A stretch of DNA of 64,000 nucleotides from Ureibacillus acetophenoni (GTDB lineage: Bacteria; Bacillota; Bacilli; Bacillales_A; Planococcaceae): the NCBI RefSeq assembly GCF_900220965.1, contig NZ_OBQC01000010.1, forward strand, positions 85,809-149,808, read 5' to 3'. The position numbers were made by a program, and so were the translations under genes. The notes below the pieces were generated by a model, which had not been told where the DNA came from, did not search any database, and saw only the letters and a list, made by a program, of their open reading frames with translations. Below, in pieces: positions 43,234 through 51,511 of the stretch (position 1 is the first letter of the stretch; every line of letters starts with the position of its first letter).

Positions 43234-44388
43234 ATGTGTGAAAAATTTCAAATCGTGGGTAGTTTATTACGCCCTCAAGAATTATTAGATTACAAAATTA
43301 AAATTGAACATCGTGATGATATTACCTATCCTTTTTATAATGATTTTGAAGGTTACGAAGAAGTAGAGTTAGCCTCTATTCAAAATGTTGTAAGAAAAGA
43401 AATCGAAAATAATATTTCGGTTGTGACAGATGGCGAGCATTCGAAATCATTATGGCACTTGGATTTTGTTTGGGGTATAGAAGGATTCGAGCGCTATATT
43501 GCAGATCATGGTTATTTCTTTAAAGACTTCGATGGAAATTCTCACTATGAAACACGCAAAGATATTGGTTTACGTATTACGGGTGAACTAAGCGGGAAAA
43601 ACCACCACTTTATCGAAATCTACAAAAAACTGAAAGAAAGTGCTGGCGATCACGAAACTAAACTGTGCATCCCGTCACCATCACATATTTTGGGTGAGTT
43701 GTCTTTCTCAGATAATTTCGGACCAGATGCTTTCTATAAAACAAAGGATGATTTAAAACAGGCCTTAGCTAAAGCTTATACAGAATTTGTAGAAGAATAC
43801 GCAGCAGTTGGCGGAGAAATATTACAATTCGATGATTGCTTATGGCAACTTTTTGCTGATGATAACCCGAACTCACCATTTACGGGCGAACATATTAATC
43901 AAGACGAAGTTCAAGCATTAGCAACTGAATTTATTGAGATTAATAATCAAATTATTGAAGTAGGGCATCGTCTAGGTTTAAAAATGTGGACACATAATTG
44001 CCGTGGAAACTACGATTCACGTAATATGGGTGCAGGATCTTATGTAAAAATCGCCAACCTATTTTTAAAACAGCTCAACTATGACCGATTCTTCTTAGAG
44101 TGGGATGATGAGCGTGCGGGTTCATTAGAAGCATTGGCTGTATTCAAAGACAAACCAAATGTAGAAATTGTTTTAGGATTATTATCATCTAAAACTAATT
44201 CATTAGATAACGAGGAACGTGTACTAAAAATGCTCGACGAAGCATCAAACATTATCGACAAAGACCGTCTGTTTCTTTCACATCAATGTGGCTTTGCTTC
44301 TTGTGATGGAGGAAATGAACTAACTGAAGCTGAACAGTGGGCAAAAATTCAGCAAGGACAACAATTAGCTAGACAATATTGGGGATAA
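43234..44388 (+). CDS. Cobalamin-independent methionine synthase-like (YxjG/YxjH type)
   Basis: 384 residues from the ATG at 43234 (AGGAGG 8-9 bases upstream). It has the short, single-barrel MetE catalytic domain: VTDGEH near 65-70, LQFDDCLW, the zinc site His/Cys in WTHNCRGN (about 253-255) and a Cys in the C-terminal GFASC (about 356). It lacks the N-terminal half of full MetE. B. subtilis YxjG/YxjH have this form and belong to the methionine regulon. It likely methylates homocysteine from a donor not yet clear. No S-box leader is evident. Confidence 0.83.
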   Translation: MCEKFQIVGSLLRPQELLDYKIKIEHRDDITYPFYNDFEGYEEVELASIQNVVRKEIENNISVVTDGEHSKSLWHLDFVWGIEGFERYIADHGYFFKDFDGNSHYETRKDIGLRITGELSGKNHHFIEIYKKLKESAGDHETKLCIPSPSHILGELSFSDNFGPDAFYKTKDDLKQALAKAYTEFVEEYAAVGGEILQFDDCLWQLFADDNPNSPFTGEHINQDEVQALATEFIEINNQIIEVGHRLGLKMWTHNCRGNYDSRNMGAGSYVKIANLFLKQLNYDRFFLEWDDERAGSLEALAVFKDKPNVEIVLGLLSSKTNSLDNEERVLKMLDEASNIIDKDRLFLSHQCGFASCDGGNELTEAEQWAKIQQGQQLARQYWG

Positions 44389-44407
44389 TCTTCCTCATTC
44401 ACAAACA

Positions 44408-44450
44408 ATACGTAAATTCTTGTATGTACAGAATTTACGTATCTTTTTAT
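44408..44450 (+). terminator. Terminator of the MetE-like gene
   Basis: ATACGTAAATTC/GAATTTACGTAT, a perfect 12-base stem, then CTTTTTAT. Confidence 0.92.
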
Positions 44451-44623
44451 CTGAATTTTCAATTAGGGGGGAATCTAATCAATTATTTTTCGCTCTCTTT
44501 TATTCTGCAAAACCCTTTTAACGGTCATTCGGATATGTTTAAACGGGAATGGGAAAATATCAACAAGATAAAAAATTGAGGTCTTCAAAATAAATTGTTT
44601 AGGGAACATAGGAGGTGTAACGT

Positions 44624-45060
44624 ATGAAAATCAATAGAATCGATCATGTCAGTATCAACGTAAATGACCTTGTAGCGGCTAAAGCATTTTTTGTTGATTT
44701 AGGACTTGAAGTTAAAGCGGAATGGGAATTGGAGGGGGAACAGTTAGACAGAATCGTTGGGATTCATGGTGTGAAAACGCGTGTGTCGGATTGGGAATGC
44801 CAGATGGCCAGGCATGGTTAGAGCTAGTTACATTTATTTCGCCAGAAGATGAAAATGCTAGCCAGAAACCATCTGCAAATACACTAGGTATTAGACATAT
44901 TTGCTTTAACGTTGAAGATATTGAGGCTATCGTTGAGAAAATGAAAAAGAAGGGCATAGAAACCTTTAGTGAAATAGAGCAAAATGGAGAAAGTTATAAG
45001 CTATGCTACGGCCGTGGTCCAGAGGGAATTATATTAGAGTTGGCTGAGAATATCAGATAA
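44624..45060 (+). pseudogene. VOC/glyoxalase protein with a frameshift
   Basis: AGGAGGTG precedes the ATG. The first frame gives INRIDHVSINVNDLVAAKAF, continuing to GVKTRVS near 44790, then drifts. The next frame carries LGMPDGQAWLELVTF, GIRHICFNVEDIEAIVEKM and RGPEGIILELAE to the stop at 45060. Together these are one VOC protein of about 145 residues; a single lost base in the GTGTGTCGG stretch (44783-44792) explains the break. The VOC metal-ligand pattern (His8, Glu near 67) would be complete if restored. Recent mutation or sequencing error. Confidence 0.78.
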
Positions 45061-45077
45061 ATAAAATGAACTATCAG

Positions 45078-45110
45078 GGGCTTTACTTCAAGAAGGAGTG
45101 AAGCTTTTTT
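45078..45110 (+). terminator. Terminator after the VOC pseudogene
   Basis: GGGCTTTACTTC-AAGAA-GGAGTGAAGC then TTTTTT. It has the AAGAA loop of the dispersed repeat but a different stem, and a CTATCAGGGG lead like the first core. Confidence 0.8.
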
Positions 45111-45134
45111 AATTAATCAACCCCAAATGATAAG

Positions 45135-45342
45135 AGCTTGTTTCTAGACAAAAAAATGCGAATCTCCGGAAAAGTGTCAAGAAACCGGTTGTTTCTAGAC
45201 AAAAATCTGCGAATCTCCGAAAAAGTGTCAAGAAACCGGTTGTTTCTAGACAAAAATCTGGGAATCTCCGGAAAAGTGTCAAGAAACCGCTTGTTTCTGG
45301 ACAAAAAAATGCGATTCCCCAAAAATGTGTCACAAAACACTA
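45135..45342. repeat. 52-bp hairpin tandem array 4
   Basis: Four units of 52 bp, typical TTGTTTCTAGACAAAAATCT, GCGAATCTCCG, AAAAGTGTCAAGAAACCGG. The hairpin pairs TGTC..GAAAC with GTTTC..GACA. It lies between convergent genes. Sequence differs from arrays 1-3 but period and TGTC/GACA core are the same. Confidence 0.9.
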
Positions 45343-45353
45343 TTACTCGCGCA

Positions 45354-45399
45354 ATAAAAGCACCCGAAAGTTAGAAATCAACAGACTTTTGGGTGCCTT
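45354..45399 (-). terminator. Terminator of the minus-strand MFS gene
   Basis: Minus-strand AAGGCACCC, loop, GGGTGC then TTTTATTG. Confidence 0.8.
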
Positions 45400-45413
45400 G
45401 TGCTTAATAAAAC

Positions 45414-46628
45414 TTACGACAACTTTTCTTCCGTTACCTTAACTAAACCTTTCCTCGAAGATACAAATACTGCAAGCGCGGCTATAATCAACATTCCACT
45501 CAAAACTAGAAAACAGATAATAATCATTTCTGAAGAAATCATTTTCGTAAATAGCGCAAGGGCGATTAACCTAAATAATAACCCTGCAGTTCTGAATAAA
45601 CTATCTACTCGCCCGATGATTTCGTTTGGAATATGATCCATCATGAACGAATTCCTGGCCACACGCGTCCCGCAGTTTCCTAGTGCAAGGAAGAACATGA
45701 GAGATAAATAGATCGGTAGTGAAACAAATACGATGAGTGAAATGGCAACGCAATATAAAGCAACTCCTACTATCATGGTAGATTCATTGCCAAATTTTTT
45801 AGCTATGACCGGTATTGCCATTCCCGCAGTGATTGCCCCAATTGCATAAATCATATTCTCCAACGCATAAATGTCGCCCGACACTTTCATTACATCTGAT
45901 AAGTAAACCGGAAACAAATAGTTTGTAATCATTACCCCCAAGAAGGGCATTGTAGAGAAAAAGAGGAAAATGAACAACGCGGGTCTTTCCTTCAAGTACA
46001 GTAAGCCATCCCAGCCACTTTTACGTTTATTCACTTTCTTCGTTACCTTCATTTTCTGGTAAGGTAAACGTAAGTAAAAATAAGCTGCAGCTGCGTAAGA
46101 TGCAACATTCAGTAATAAAATAGACTGCAACTCCCAATGGATCAGCAAGAAGCTCGCTACCGCACCGGCAATCATACTTGAAAGTTGCCCTTGCACCTCC
46201 ATCGTCCCGTTCAATGACTTATATTGACTCTTATCAAAGATTTCCTGATTCATGGCAAACATCGTAGGGTAAAAAATTGTGTAATAAAGACTCCCAATCA
46301 TAAAAATGACAGTGTAATGCCAAATAGTATAAGTTTGCCCAGCAAATCCTAAGATCGCAAAAATTAAGATTGCCAATAGGCATAGCATTTCACTAGTTAA
46401 CAAAAGGCTTTTTCGAGAAACCCGATCCACTAACGTACCAATATAAGGTGTAATTATAAAATTTAGTAATGTCATACCTAAAGTAATAAAACCAAATAAA
46501 ACATTCCCATTCTCACTTGTTACTAACAGCCAAGGAACGGCAATCATCGTAATTCCGGTTCCAATAGAAGATGCAATATTCGCCATGAGGATTAATCGGA
46601 AACGTGCATCTGTTATAATACCTTTCAT
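45414..46628 (-). CDS. MFS transporter (MFS_3/macrolide-efflux-like)
   Basis: 404 residues with twelve hydrophobic segments. Motif A-like loop GTLVDRVSRKSLL follows TM2; SSIGTGITMIAVPWL in TM1 and the C-terminal half fit the MFS_3 group that includes MefA-type macrolide and EntS-type siderophore exporters. Substrate unknown. It is monocistronic on the minus strand. ATG with AAGGGGT upstream. Confidence 0.83.
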   Translation of the reverse strand: MKGIITDARFRLILMANIASSIGTGITMIAVPWLLVTSENGNVLFGFITLGMTLLNFIITPYIGTLVDRVSRKSLLLTSEMLCLLAILIFAILGFAGQTYTIWHYTVIFMIGSLYYTIFYPTMFAMNQEIFDKSQYKSLNGTMEVQGQLSSMIAGAVASFLLIHWELQSILLLNVASYAAAAYFYLRLPYQKMKVTKKVNKRKSGWDGLLYLKERPALFIFLFFSTMPFLGVMITNYLFPVYLSDVMKVSGDIYALENMIYAIGAITAGMAIPVIAKKFGNESTMIVGVALYCVAISLIVFVSLPIYLSLMFFLALGNCGTRVARNSFMMDHIPNEIIGRVDSLFRTAGLLFRLIALALFTKMISSEMIIICFLVLSGMLIIAALAVFVSSRKGLVKVTEEKLS

Positions 46629-46760
46629 AAGCCCAACCCCTTATACAAGTTAAAAATACCAAGCCCACCAACTAACTGAATTGTATCCTAACACATGGTT
46701 GACAGAGCTCAGTCAGAAGGCTGAACATTTTCTCGTAAAAGAGACTGAAGAGGGAATTAT

Positions 46761-46826
46761 TTGAATAAAATTAACTACCAAAAGGAAACAGAAAGACTAG
46801 CAATTAGTCCGCTAAAATCTACATAA
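46761..46826 (+). pseudogene. GNAT N-terminal fragment
   Basis: TTG-initiated frame of 21 residues (NKINYQKETERLAISPLKS) that closely matches the start of the GNAT at 53268 (NKFNYYKETDRLVIRPLAK), then stops. The rest of the gene is absent. It shows that a RimJ-type acetyltransferase once occupied this position. Confidence 0.7.
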
Positions 46827-46858
46827 TTATCAGTTTTAGAGTTAAGGAGTGATTATAA

Positions 46859-47068
46859 TTGGATAAAAAATATTGCCCTATATGTAAAGAGGAAAACAGG
46901 TGTATGACAAGTGTCGATGAACAGGGGAACTGCTGGTGCTTCGCAGAAGAATTTCCTAAAGAAATCTTTGAATTAGTTCCTGAAGAAAGTAAAAGAAAAC
47001 ACTGTATATGTAAAACATGTTTAAATAAATATAAGGAAGAACTTTCAGAAGCAACCCGTCCTAGTTAG
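46859..47068 (+). CDS. Cysteine-rich CWC-family protein
   Basis: 69 residues from a TTG with AAGGAGTG upstream. Eight cysteines: CPIC, the CMT..CWC pair in NRC..GNCWC, then CICKTCLNKY. The order matches the cysteine-rich CWC family (PF14375), a small zinc-binding module of unknown role found across bacteria. Cytosolic; length is normal for the family. Confidence 0.8.
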   Translation: MDKKYCPICKEENRCMTSVDEQGNCWCFAEEFPKEIFELVPEESKRKHCICKTCLNKYKEELSEATRPS

Positions 47069-47139
47069 AACGGGTTAGCTTTACTGAGATCATAAAATTA
47101 AGGAGCTATATTGTCACTCTATATTCCTTCATCCTTTGG

Positions 47140-47199
47140 CTAGGTTGAGTCTTTCTCCACCCATAAAATTGCATAACGTCTTTGAATCATATAAATCAT
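47140..47199 (-). CDS. Possible 19-aa peptide
   Basis: ATG with AAAGGTGGAGA upstream and peptide MIYMIQRRYAILWVEKDST. It lies directly downstream of the YrzI-like gene. The ribosome site is good but the length makes coding uncertain. Confidence 0.3.
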   Translation of the reverse strand: MIYMIQRRYAILWVEKDST

Positions 47200-47237
47200 C
47201 TCAATCTCCACCTTTCATGTTTTTTTTATGAACAAAA

Positions 47238-47378
47238 TTAAAATTGACGGAAATAATTTTCTACTTTGCTTCGGTTCTCTTCAAAGATTTTTTTCACACG
47301 TTCATTATGAAGTGCTTTCTCAAGAGAAATTTCACGTTTTGTAATTGTGATTGTTAGCGAAAAAATGTGCAATATCAT
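47238..47378 (-). CDS. yrzI: YrzI-family small protein, 46 aa
   Basis: An ideal AAGGAGGTGA lies 5 bases before the ATG. The peptide starts MILHIFSLTITITKREISLE and continues with a HNERVKKIFEENRSK helix, the hallmark of the YrzI small-protein family of Bacillus (a hydrophobic TITI strand, then KR, then a charged helix). YrzI proteins are widespread in spore-formers and often occur in tandem copies; function is unknown, with possible sporulation expression. Two terminator hairpins separate it from another tiny frame upstream. Confidence 0.8.
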   Translation of the reverse strand: MILHIFSLTITITKREISLEKALHNERVKKIFEENRSKVENYFRQF

Positions 47379-47410
47379 ATATATCACCTCCTTAAAATAC
47401 CCTAAAAATG

Positions 47411-47443
47411 GAAAAAAACCGTAGAGAGAATCCCCCTACGGTT
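47411..47443 (-). terminator. Terminator hairpin A upstream of yrzI
   Basis: Minus strand AACCGTAG, loop, CTACGGTT, followed by TTTTTTC. Confidence 0.8.
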
Positions 47444-47454
47444 AAAAAAAGGCA

Positions 47455-47490
47455 CAAAAATACCGTAGGGACACAATTCTCCCTACAGTA
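47455..47490 (-). terminator. Terminator hairpin B upstream of yrzI
   Basis: Minus strand TACTGTAGGGA, loop, TCCCTACGGTA, then TTTTTG. It shares CCGTAG/CTACGG with hairpin A, so the pair may be an internal duplication. Confidence 0.75.
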
Positions 47491-47516
47491 TGGGTATGCT
47501 TAATTAAAAAAAAGTC

Positions 47517-47606
47517 TTAAGCGATCCATTCCGATCTGGTCGAATTTGTGATTTTCATTTTTGAAGTTGTATCTACTAATGAATGTAATTTAACGATAAC
47601 GATCAT
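47517..47606 (-). CDS. Possible 29-aa small protein
   Basis: AAGGAGGT lies 8 bases before the ATG, as strong as that of yrzI. The peptide MIVIVKLHSLVDTTSKMKIT has a short hydrophobic start like the YrzI family; a frame shift partway would give a charged helix (NENHKFDQIGMDRLR) reminiscent of the YrzI C-terminus. It ends just before two terminators. It may be a real small protein or a decayed yrzI copy. Confidence 0.45.
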   Translation of the reverse strand: MIVIVKLHSLVDTTSKMKITNSTRSEWIA

Positions 47607-47923
47607 TTTATTCGACCTCCTTAAGATTTTTTATTTACTTTGTAATTATATCCATCTTTATCCTATTTGTAAACATTTTTTTCCAACATTTTTTGAAAAG
47701 TGTTAATGGCCAGAAAAATTTTTGCTGTTTTACATTATTACTTACCATATTACTTCGGAGGAGCAAATAGAAGATAAAGAAGTAATAAAGCAAAAAAAAT
47801 TAATAAAGCGGCAATTTTGTTTAAAAAAAGATATATATGTTTTACGGAAAATATAACCAACACTATCTAAATCTATCCTGCATTATAATTACTAGGAGTA
47901 TATTTGGGAGGAACGTAATTAAA

Positions 47924-48112
47924 ATGGGGGCGGGTATATTATTACTAATAGTAGGTATTGTTGTAGCAAAACTCCCAGGAATGGTGTGGTTTTTTGCAGT
48001 AGGGTGGTTATTTAAGGACGCTGAACCAAGTGATAGTGCTATAAAGTTTTATCGGTATATTGGGATTTTTTTATTTATTATAGGAGTAATTTCAATAATA
48101 GACAGTTTATAA
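47924..48112 (+). CDS. Small two-TM protein (DUF6199-like)
   Basis: 62 residues from the ATG at 47924; the 29-residue upstream extension has no site. GGGAGGA is 13 bases upstream, a little far. Two helices (about 2-27 and 42-60) enclose the loop VGWLFKDAEPSDSAIKFYR, which resembles DUF6199 (WKF-DAEPSD pattern) from memory. Function unknown. Confidence 0.65.
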   Translation: MGAGILLLIVGIVVAKLPGMVWFFAVGWLFKDAEPSDSAIKFYRYIGIFLFIIGVISIIDSL

Positions 48113-48130
48113 TAGCAAGTTGCTAGATTC

Positions 48131-48208
48131 TAACGAGGGCATTAATCTAAAAAGGGTTAATGCTCTTTTTGTTGAAACAAATAAACTATCGGGGCAGGTT
48201 AGTTGAAG
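48131..48208 (+). repeat. Dispersed terminator repeat, long form
   Basis: CTAACGAGGGCATTAATC, AAAAA loop, GGGTTAATGCTC, TTTTTG, then AACTATCGGGGCAGGTTAGT. Cores are 56 bp apart. Confidence 0.88.
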
Positions 48209-48230
48209 TAATGGAAGGAGCTCTTTAATA

Positions 48231-48351
48231 ATGACTTGTTCGTTATTATTAAGTTTACATCGATCACTATTGGGTGCCATTCCTAAAAAACTTAAAAGAA
48301 TTAAGAGTGAAAATAACAAATGATTTATTAATATGGCAGGCCTATCCAGAA
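48231..48351 (+). pseudogene. Fragment of a hypothetical gene
   Basis: ATG-initiated frame MTCSLLLSLHRSLLGAIPKK, then a break; the next frame continues with KITNDLLIWQAYPEG and stops. The joined text (a LLLSxHRxLLGA start, then strand-forming IIW-like residues) looks like the N-terminus of a small Bacillales protein. The remainder is missing. No function assigned. Confidence 0.5.
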
Positions 48352-48477
48352 GGATAATGCACTTTTCTAATTTCTTCGTTATTTATTGGAAAATATTGTC
48401 ATATACATATTACCGATGGAACTAGGGAACTGGTATCTGCCGCTATTACTGGATTTTATCGGAAAGGACGAGACAGC

Positions 48478-48816
48478 ATGTTTATTTCAGTAGGTAGGTT
48501 GCATTTAAAAAGTAAGCGAAAGATTCCTAGCTTTTTTTATCATACAATTAAATCGATTATTCAAACAAAAAAAGCAGAAGGATTGAAATTTTCTTCTTTT
48601 AACAGAGATGGATGGCTTACTTACTGGACTCTTACAGTTTGGGAAAGCAAAGAACATATGATGACCTATCGAAATAGAGGTAACCATTTAAAAGCAATGA
48701 AAGTATCACGAAACATTGCAGATAAGTTAGATCAAATTAATTGGGAAGCAGATGTTATTCCTACTTGGGATGAAGCGATTGAAAGACTACATGAGAAGTT
48801 TGGCAAAATTGAGTAA
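48478..48816 (+). CDS. DUF3291/ABM-like dimeric alpha-beta barrel protein
   Basis: 112 residues, ATG with GGAAAGGA upstream. The pattern WLTYWTLTVWESKEHMMTYR, then NHLKAMKVSRNIADK and a C-terminal PTWDEAIERLHEKFG helix fits the DUF3291/antibiotic-monooxygenase-like fold that acts on small ligands. No catalytic residue assignment is possible. It follows the decayed fragment and a long repeat copy. Confidence 0.65.
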   Translation: MFISVGRLHLKSKRKIPSFFYHTIKSIIQTKKAEGLKFSSFNRDGWLTYWTLTVWESKEHMMTYRNRGNHLKAMKVSRNIADKLDQINWEADVIPTWDEAIERLHEKFGKIE

Positions 48817-49016
48817 CGATCGATTTCTTTAACGAGCCCGGCATACTAGCACCTATGATTATGAAAAATGTGATTACAAAGGTGGAGAGTATCTAATAGA
48901 CTTACACTTTCAAACTTATTGTTTCATACAAGTGGATTAATGGATGTGATTGAAGAGGGGAGCACTAAATAGAGAGTATGTATTTGGCCAATTTTTTTTA
49001 TTATCCATTCGTTTCC

Positions 49017-49047
49017 CCCCTTACCTCTTCATCATAAGAGGTAGGGG
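49017..49047. terminator. Hairpin downstream of the M28 gene
   Basis: CCCCTTACCTCTT-CATCAT-AAGAGGTAGGGG, a long stem with one bulge but no T-run on the minus strand. Confidence 0.45.
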
Positions 49048-49087
49048 ATATTTATGACAACAAACGGAGCGTAGAGTTTGATAAGTG

Positions 49088-50773
49088 CTAACTGTTCCTT
49101 TTTGAATACTTGATAGGCGAGCAGAACACAGGGAAAATAAGCGTCAAGACAAGTGCAGAAATTGTTAACAAAATCCCAGCTATATGGAGTGTCATCATGT
49201 GAAAAATAATATAGAAAATAGGAGTAAATAAGACAAATCCTGGGATTGCGAAAAGAACAGAGATCCATTCCCATGCATCGGCACGCATAAATAAAGCTAA
49301 ATTAATACCAATCAAACTAAAAATTAATGGCCATATGAATAAATAACTTCCACCAGGAAGATACAAGGAAATCACGATAGTAATGATAATCCATAGGAAC
49401 ATAGTGGCTATGGATATGTTTTCTTTTGTGAAAAATCTAGAACCCCATCTTACTAAAAAGAATGTGACAAAAGCTGTTAGTAATAATAATGCTATTAAAT
49501 AATAGATACCTATTTGTAGTTCTGTAATAATCCGTACATATTGCTCTTCCGATACAATAGATTCCAAAACTTTCCACAATAAGGTAACAATCCCGAAAAT
49601 AGCTGCAATAGTAAGCAATGTAAATAGGAACCCAGTAATTATTTCTGTTAAATTCATTCTCTTCTTATATATCCCGTGGCACAAAGTTCCAATAAACAGC
49701 AGTACTCCGCCAATCATAAGCCAAAGCGCCCAAGATTGTGGATAATGAACCATTTTCCATCCAATGGCATTAAAATAGATTCTATCTTCCTGCTTGATTT
49801 CATTTAAATCTAAATGACCAAAGTGCTTTGTCAAATTCAGCATATATTCTCCGTGGTGCTGTAAACTTCCTAAATCCAAATTTTCATGGGTATCTATTGG
49901 GCTATGATATGAATCTAACCCCATACCAAAGGCAAAGTTTAGCCCCGCTGCTTCACCTTCTCGAAACACGGTCAAATCTGTATAATTCGGCATTAGTTTA
50001 TAAACATTATAGAGTAAAGAGTAAGCAAGAGGTTGTGGGGCAGCTTCTAAAAATTCTTTTATAATCCATCCATTTTGATCAGTCGTTTCAAACATCACCG
50101 AAGGACCTTGATTACCTCGAGCTTCAAAATTCAGTACAAGTCCTACATCTTCGGCCCAAGGATGTTCTGTAGCAAACGCTTGAGCTCCAAGCAAGCCTAT
50201 TTCTTCACCATCCGTCATAAGTAATATAAGATCGTTTTTTAGCTCGCCTGATACTTGTAAAGCACGAGTCATCTCGAGCATCGCTGCAATAGCAGCACCG
50301 TCATCTGCAGCTCCAGGACTCGTTCGTACAGAATCGTAATGAGCAGCTATCATGATTGCTTTACTATTATCAGAACCAGGTATACGCACCATAATGTTTT
50401 CAATAGTGCCACTATGATTTGGAAAGAAGTTAGAGACAACGTATTTCTTTTGTATTTCAGGCTCTAGTCCAAGTTTTTGGAGTTCTGAAATAAGATAATT
50501 ACGTACTTGAAAATTAGCAACAGAGCCAGTAGGGTGAGGTTCTTTAGCGATGACTTCAAGATGTGTCAGTGCACGTTCTGCTGAAAACATATCTAAGGAT
50601 GCATTTGAACTAACTATTTGTGGCGTTCGAATTGGCAATAAACCTAGAATAATAGAGGCTAAAATAATAATAAATATACCTCCAAATTTAGCGAGCCTTT
50701 TAGACTTATTCTTCTTAACCGTCTGTGTCTGAGAATTTGGAGTTAATGGTGGTGTTGAATTTTTTAAGACCAT
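49088..50773 (-). CDS. M28-family membrane aminopeptidase
   Basis: 561 residues. TM1 (about 29-47) is followed by an extracytoplasmic M28 peptidase domain with the two-zinc ligands visible: His in AAHYDSV, Asp in GAADDGAA, Glu pair in TDGEEIG, and His in SYHSPIDTHEN. About eight further membrane helices fill residues 350-555. This is the Pff1/ERMP1-like layout, but relatives normally extend well beyond 700 residues, so the C-terminus may be cut short near 49,088. It releases N-terminal amino acids outside the cytoplasm. Confidence 0.83.
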   Translation of the reverse strand: MVLKNSTPPLTPNSQTQTVKKNKSKRLAKFGGIFIIILASIILGLLPIRTPQIVSSNASLDMFSAERALTHLEVIAKEPHPTGSVANFQVRNYLISELQKLGLEPEIQKKYVVSNFFPNHSGTIENIMVRIPGSDNSKAIMIAAHYDSVRTSPGAADDGAAIAAMLEMTRALQVSGELKNDLILLMTDGEEIGLLGAQAFATEHPWAEDVGLVLNFEARGNQGPSVMFETTDQNGWIIKEFLEAAPQPLAYSLLYNVYKLMPNYTDLTVFREGEAAGLNFAFGMGLDSYHSPIDTHENLDLGSLQHHGEYMLNLTKHFGHLDLNEIKQEDRIYFNAIGWKMVHYPQSWALWLMIGGVLLFIGTLCHGIYKKRMNLTEIITGFLFTLLTIAAIFGIVTLLWKVLESIVSEEQYVRIITELQIGIYYLIALLLLTAFVTFFLVRWGSRFFTKENISIATMFLWIIITIVISLYLPGGSYLFIWPLIFSLIGINLALFMRADAWEWISVLFAIPGFVLFTPIFYIIFHMMTLHIAGILLTISALVLTLIFPVFCSPIKYSKRNS

Positions 50774-50919
50774 TATTTATTCCCCTTTTTAATTTGTATT
50801 GGTTTCTATTAACATATCAATCTACTTACACTTATACTGGAAGATTATGTTCGTAGATACACTATTATACAATGGGCGTGATTTGTCTATAGTTAAGATC
50901 TATTCAAGGAGTGATTATA

Positions 50920-51384
50920 TTGAACTTCGAGCAAATTGATATTAAGAAACATCGAAATACAGTCGTTAAATTTCGGAAAGACTCATTTAGAGTAAGTTTT
51001 GGAGATACTTCGGGGTTGGGTGAAGAAGAAGAGTATCTAAGTTGGTTAGAAGAAAAAATAAGGGATCTTCCAAAAGGTTTTGTTTTAGCTGAAGAGAACG
51101 GTAAATATATCGGGCAACTTGAATTAACAATCCGAAAATATGAAGGTAATGACATTGGTTATGTAAATTTGTATTATTTAATACCCGAAATGCGTGGGTT
51201 AGGGAAAGGAAAAGAATTACACAATTATGTAATGCAATTCTTTGAAAACAATAAAGTTAGAGAATATCACCTAAGAGTTTCCCCCTCAAATATTAATGCG
51301 ATTAAGTTTTATAAAAAAATTGGAATGGTAGAAGTAGGCCCAGAAGTTGATGGAAAAGTGATTAGGATGAAAGGTTATTTATAA
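50920..51384 (+). CDS. GNAT-family N-acetyltransferase
   Basis: 154 residues from the TTG at 50920 (AAGGAG 8 bases upstream). Acetyl-CoA loop MRGLGKGKELHNYVM (about 92-106) and C-terminal SNINAIKFYKKIGM motif. N-terminal half begins NFEQIDIKKHRNTVVKFRKD. Small-molecule acceptor unknown. A short repeat core follows its stop. Confidence 0.85.
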   Translation: MNFEQIDIKKHRNTVVKFRKDSFRVSFGDTSGLGEEEEYLSWLEEKIRDLPKGFVLAEENGKYIGQLELTIRKYEGNDIGYVNLYYLIPEMRGLGKGKELHNYVMQFFENNKVREYHLRVSPSNINAIKFYKKIGMVEVGPEVDGKVIRMKGYL

Positions 51385-51398
51385 AAATCCTTATTGTA

Positions 51399-51425
51399 TT
51401 AAAACGGGGCAGTTTAGTTGAACAA
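51399..51425 (+). repeat. Dispersed repeat, short form
   Basis: TAAAACGGGGCAGTTTAGTT, a single core without the hairpin module, followed by GAACAA. Confidence 0.7.
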
Positions 51426-51511
51426 ATAAGTAAAATTAGTAACAACCCTTAATAACAGGTGTTAAAATAAGTTATATACTTTTTTTCACTAACAACTAAG
51501 AGGTGTTTTGT

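Noticed and set aside
44379..44579. 66-codon frame after the MetE-like gene
   Set aside because: It overlaps the stop and the terminator of that gene and shows no ribosome site or family pattern.
45109..45374. Three overlapping frames across array 4 on both strands
   Set aside because: Produced by the 52-bp repeat; Cys/Phe-rich repeats with no start signal.
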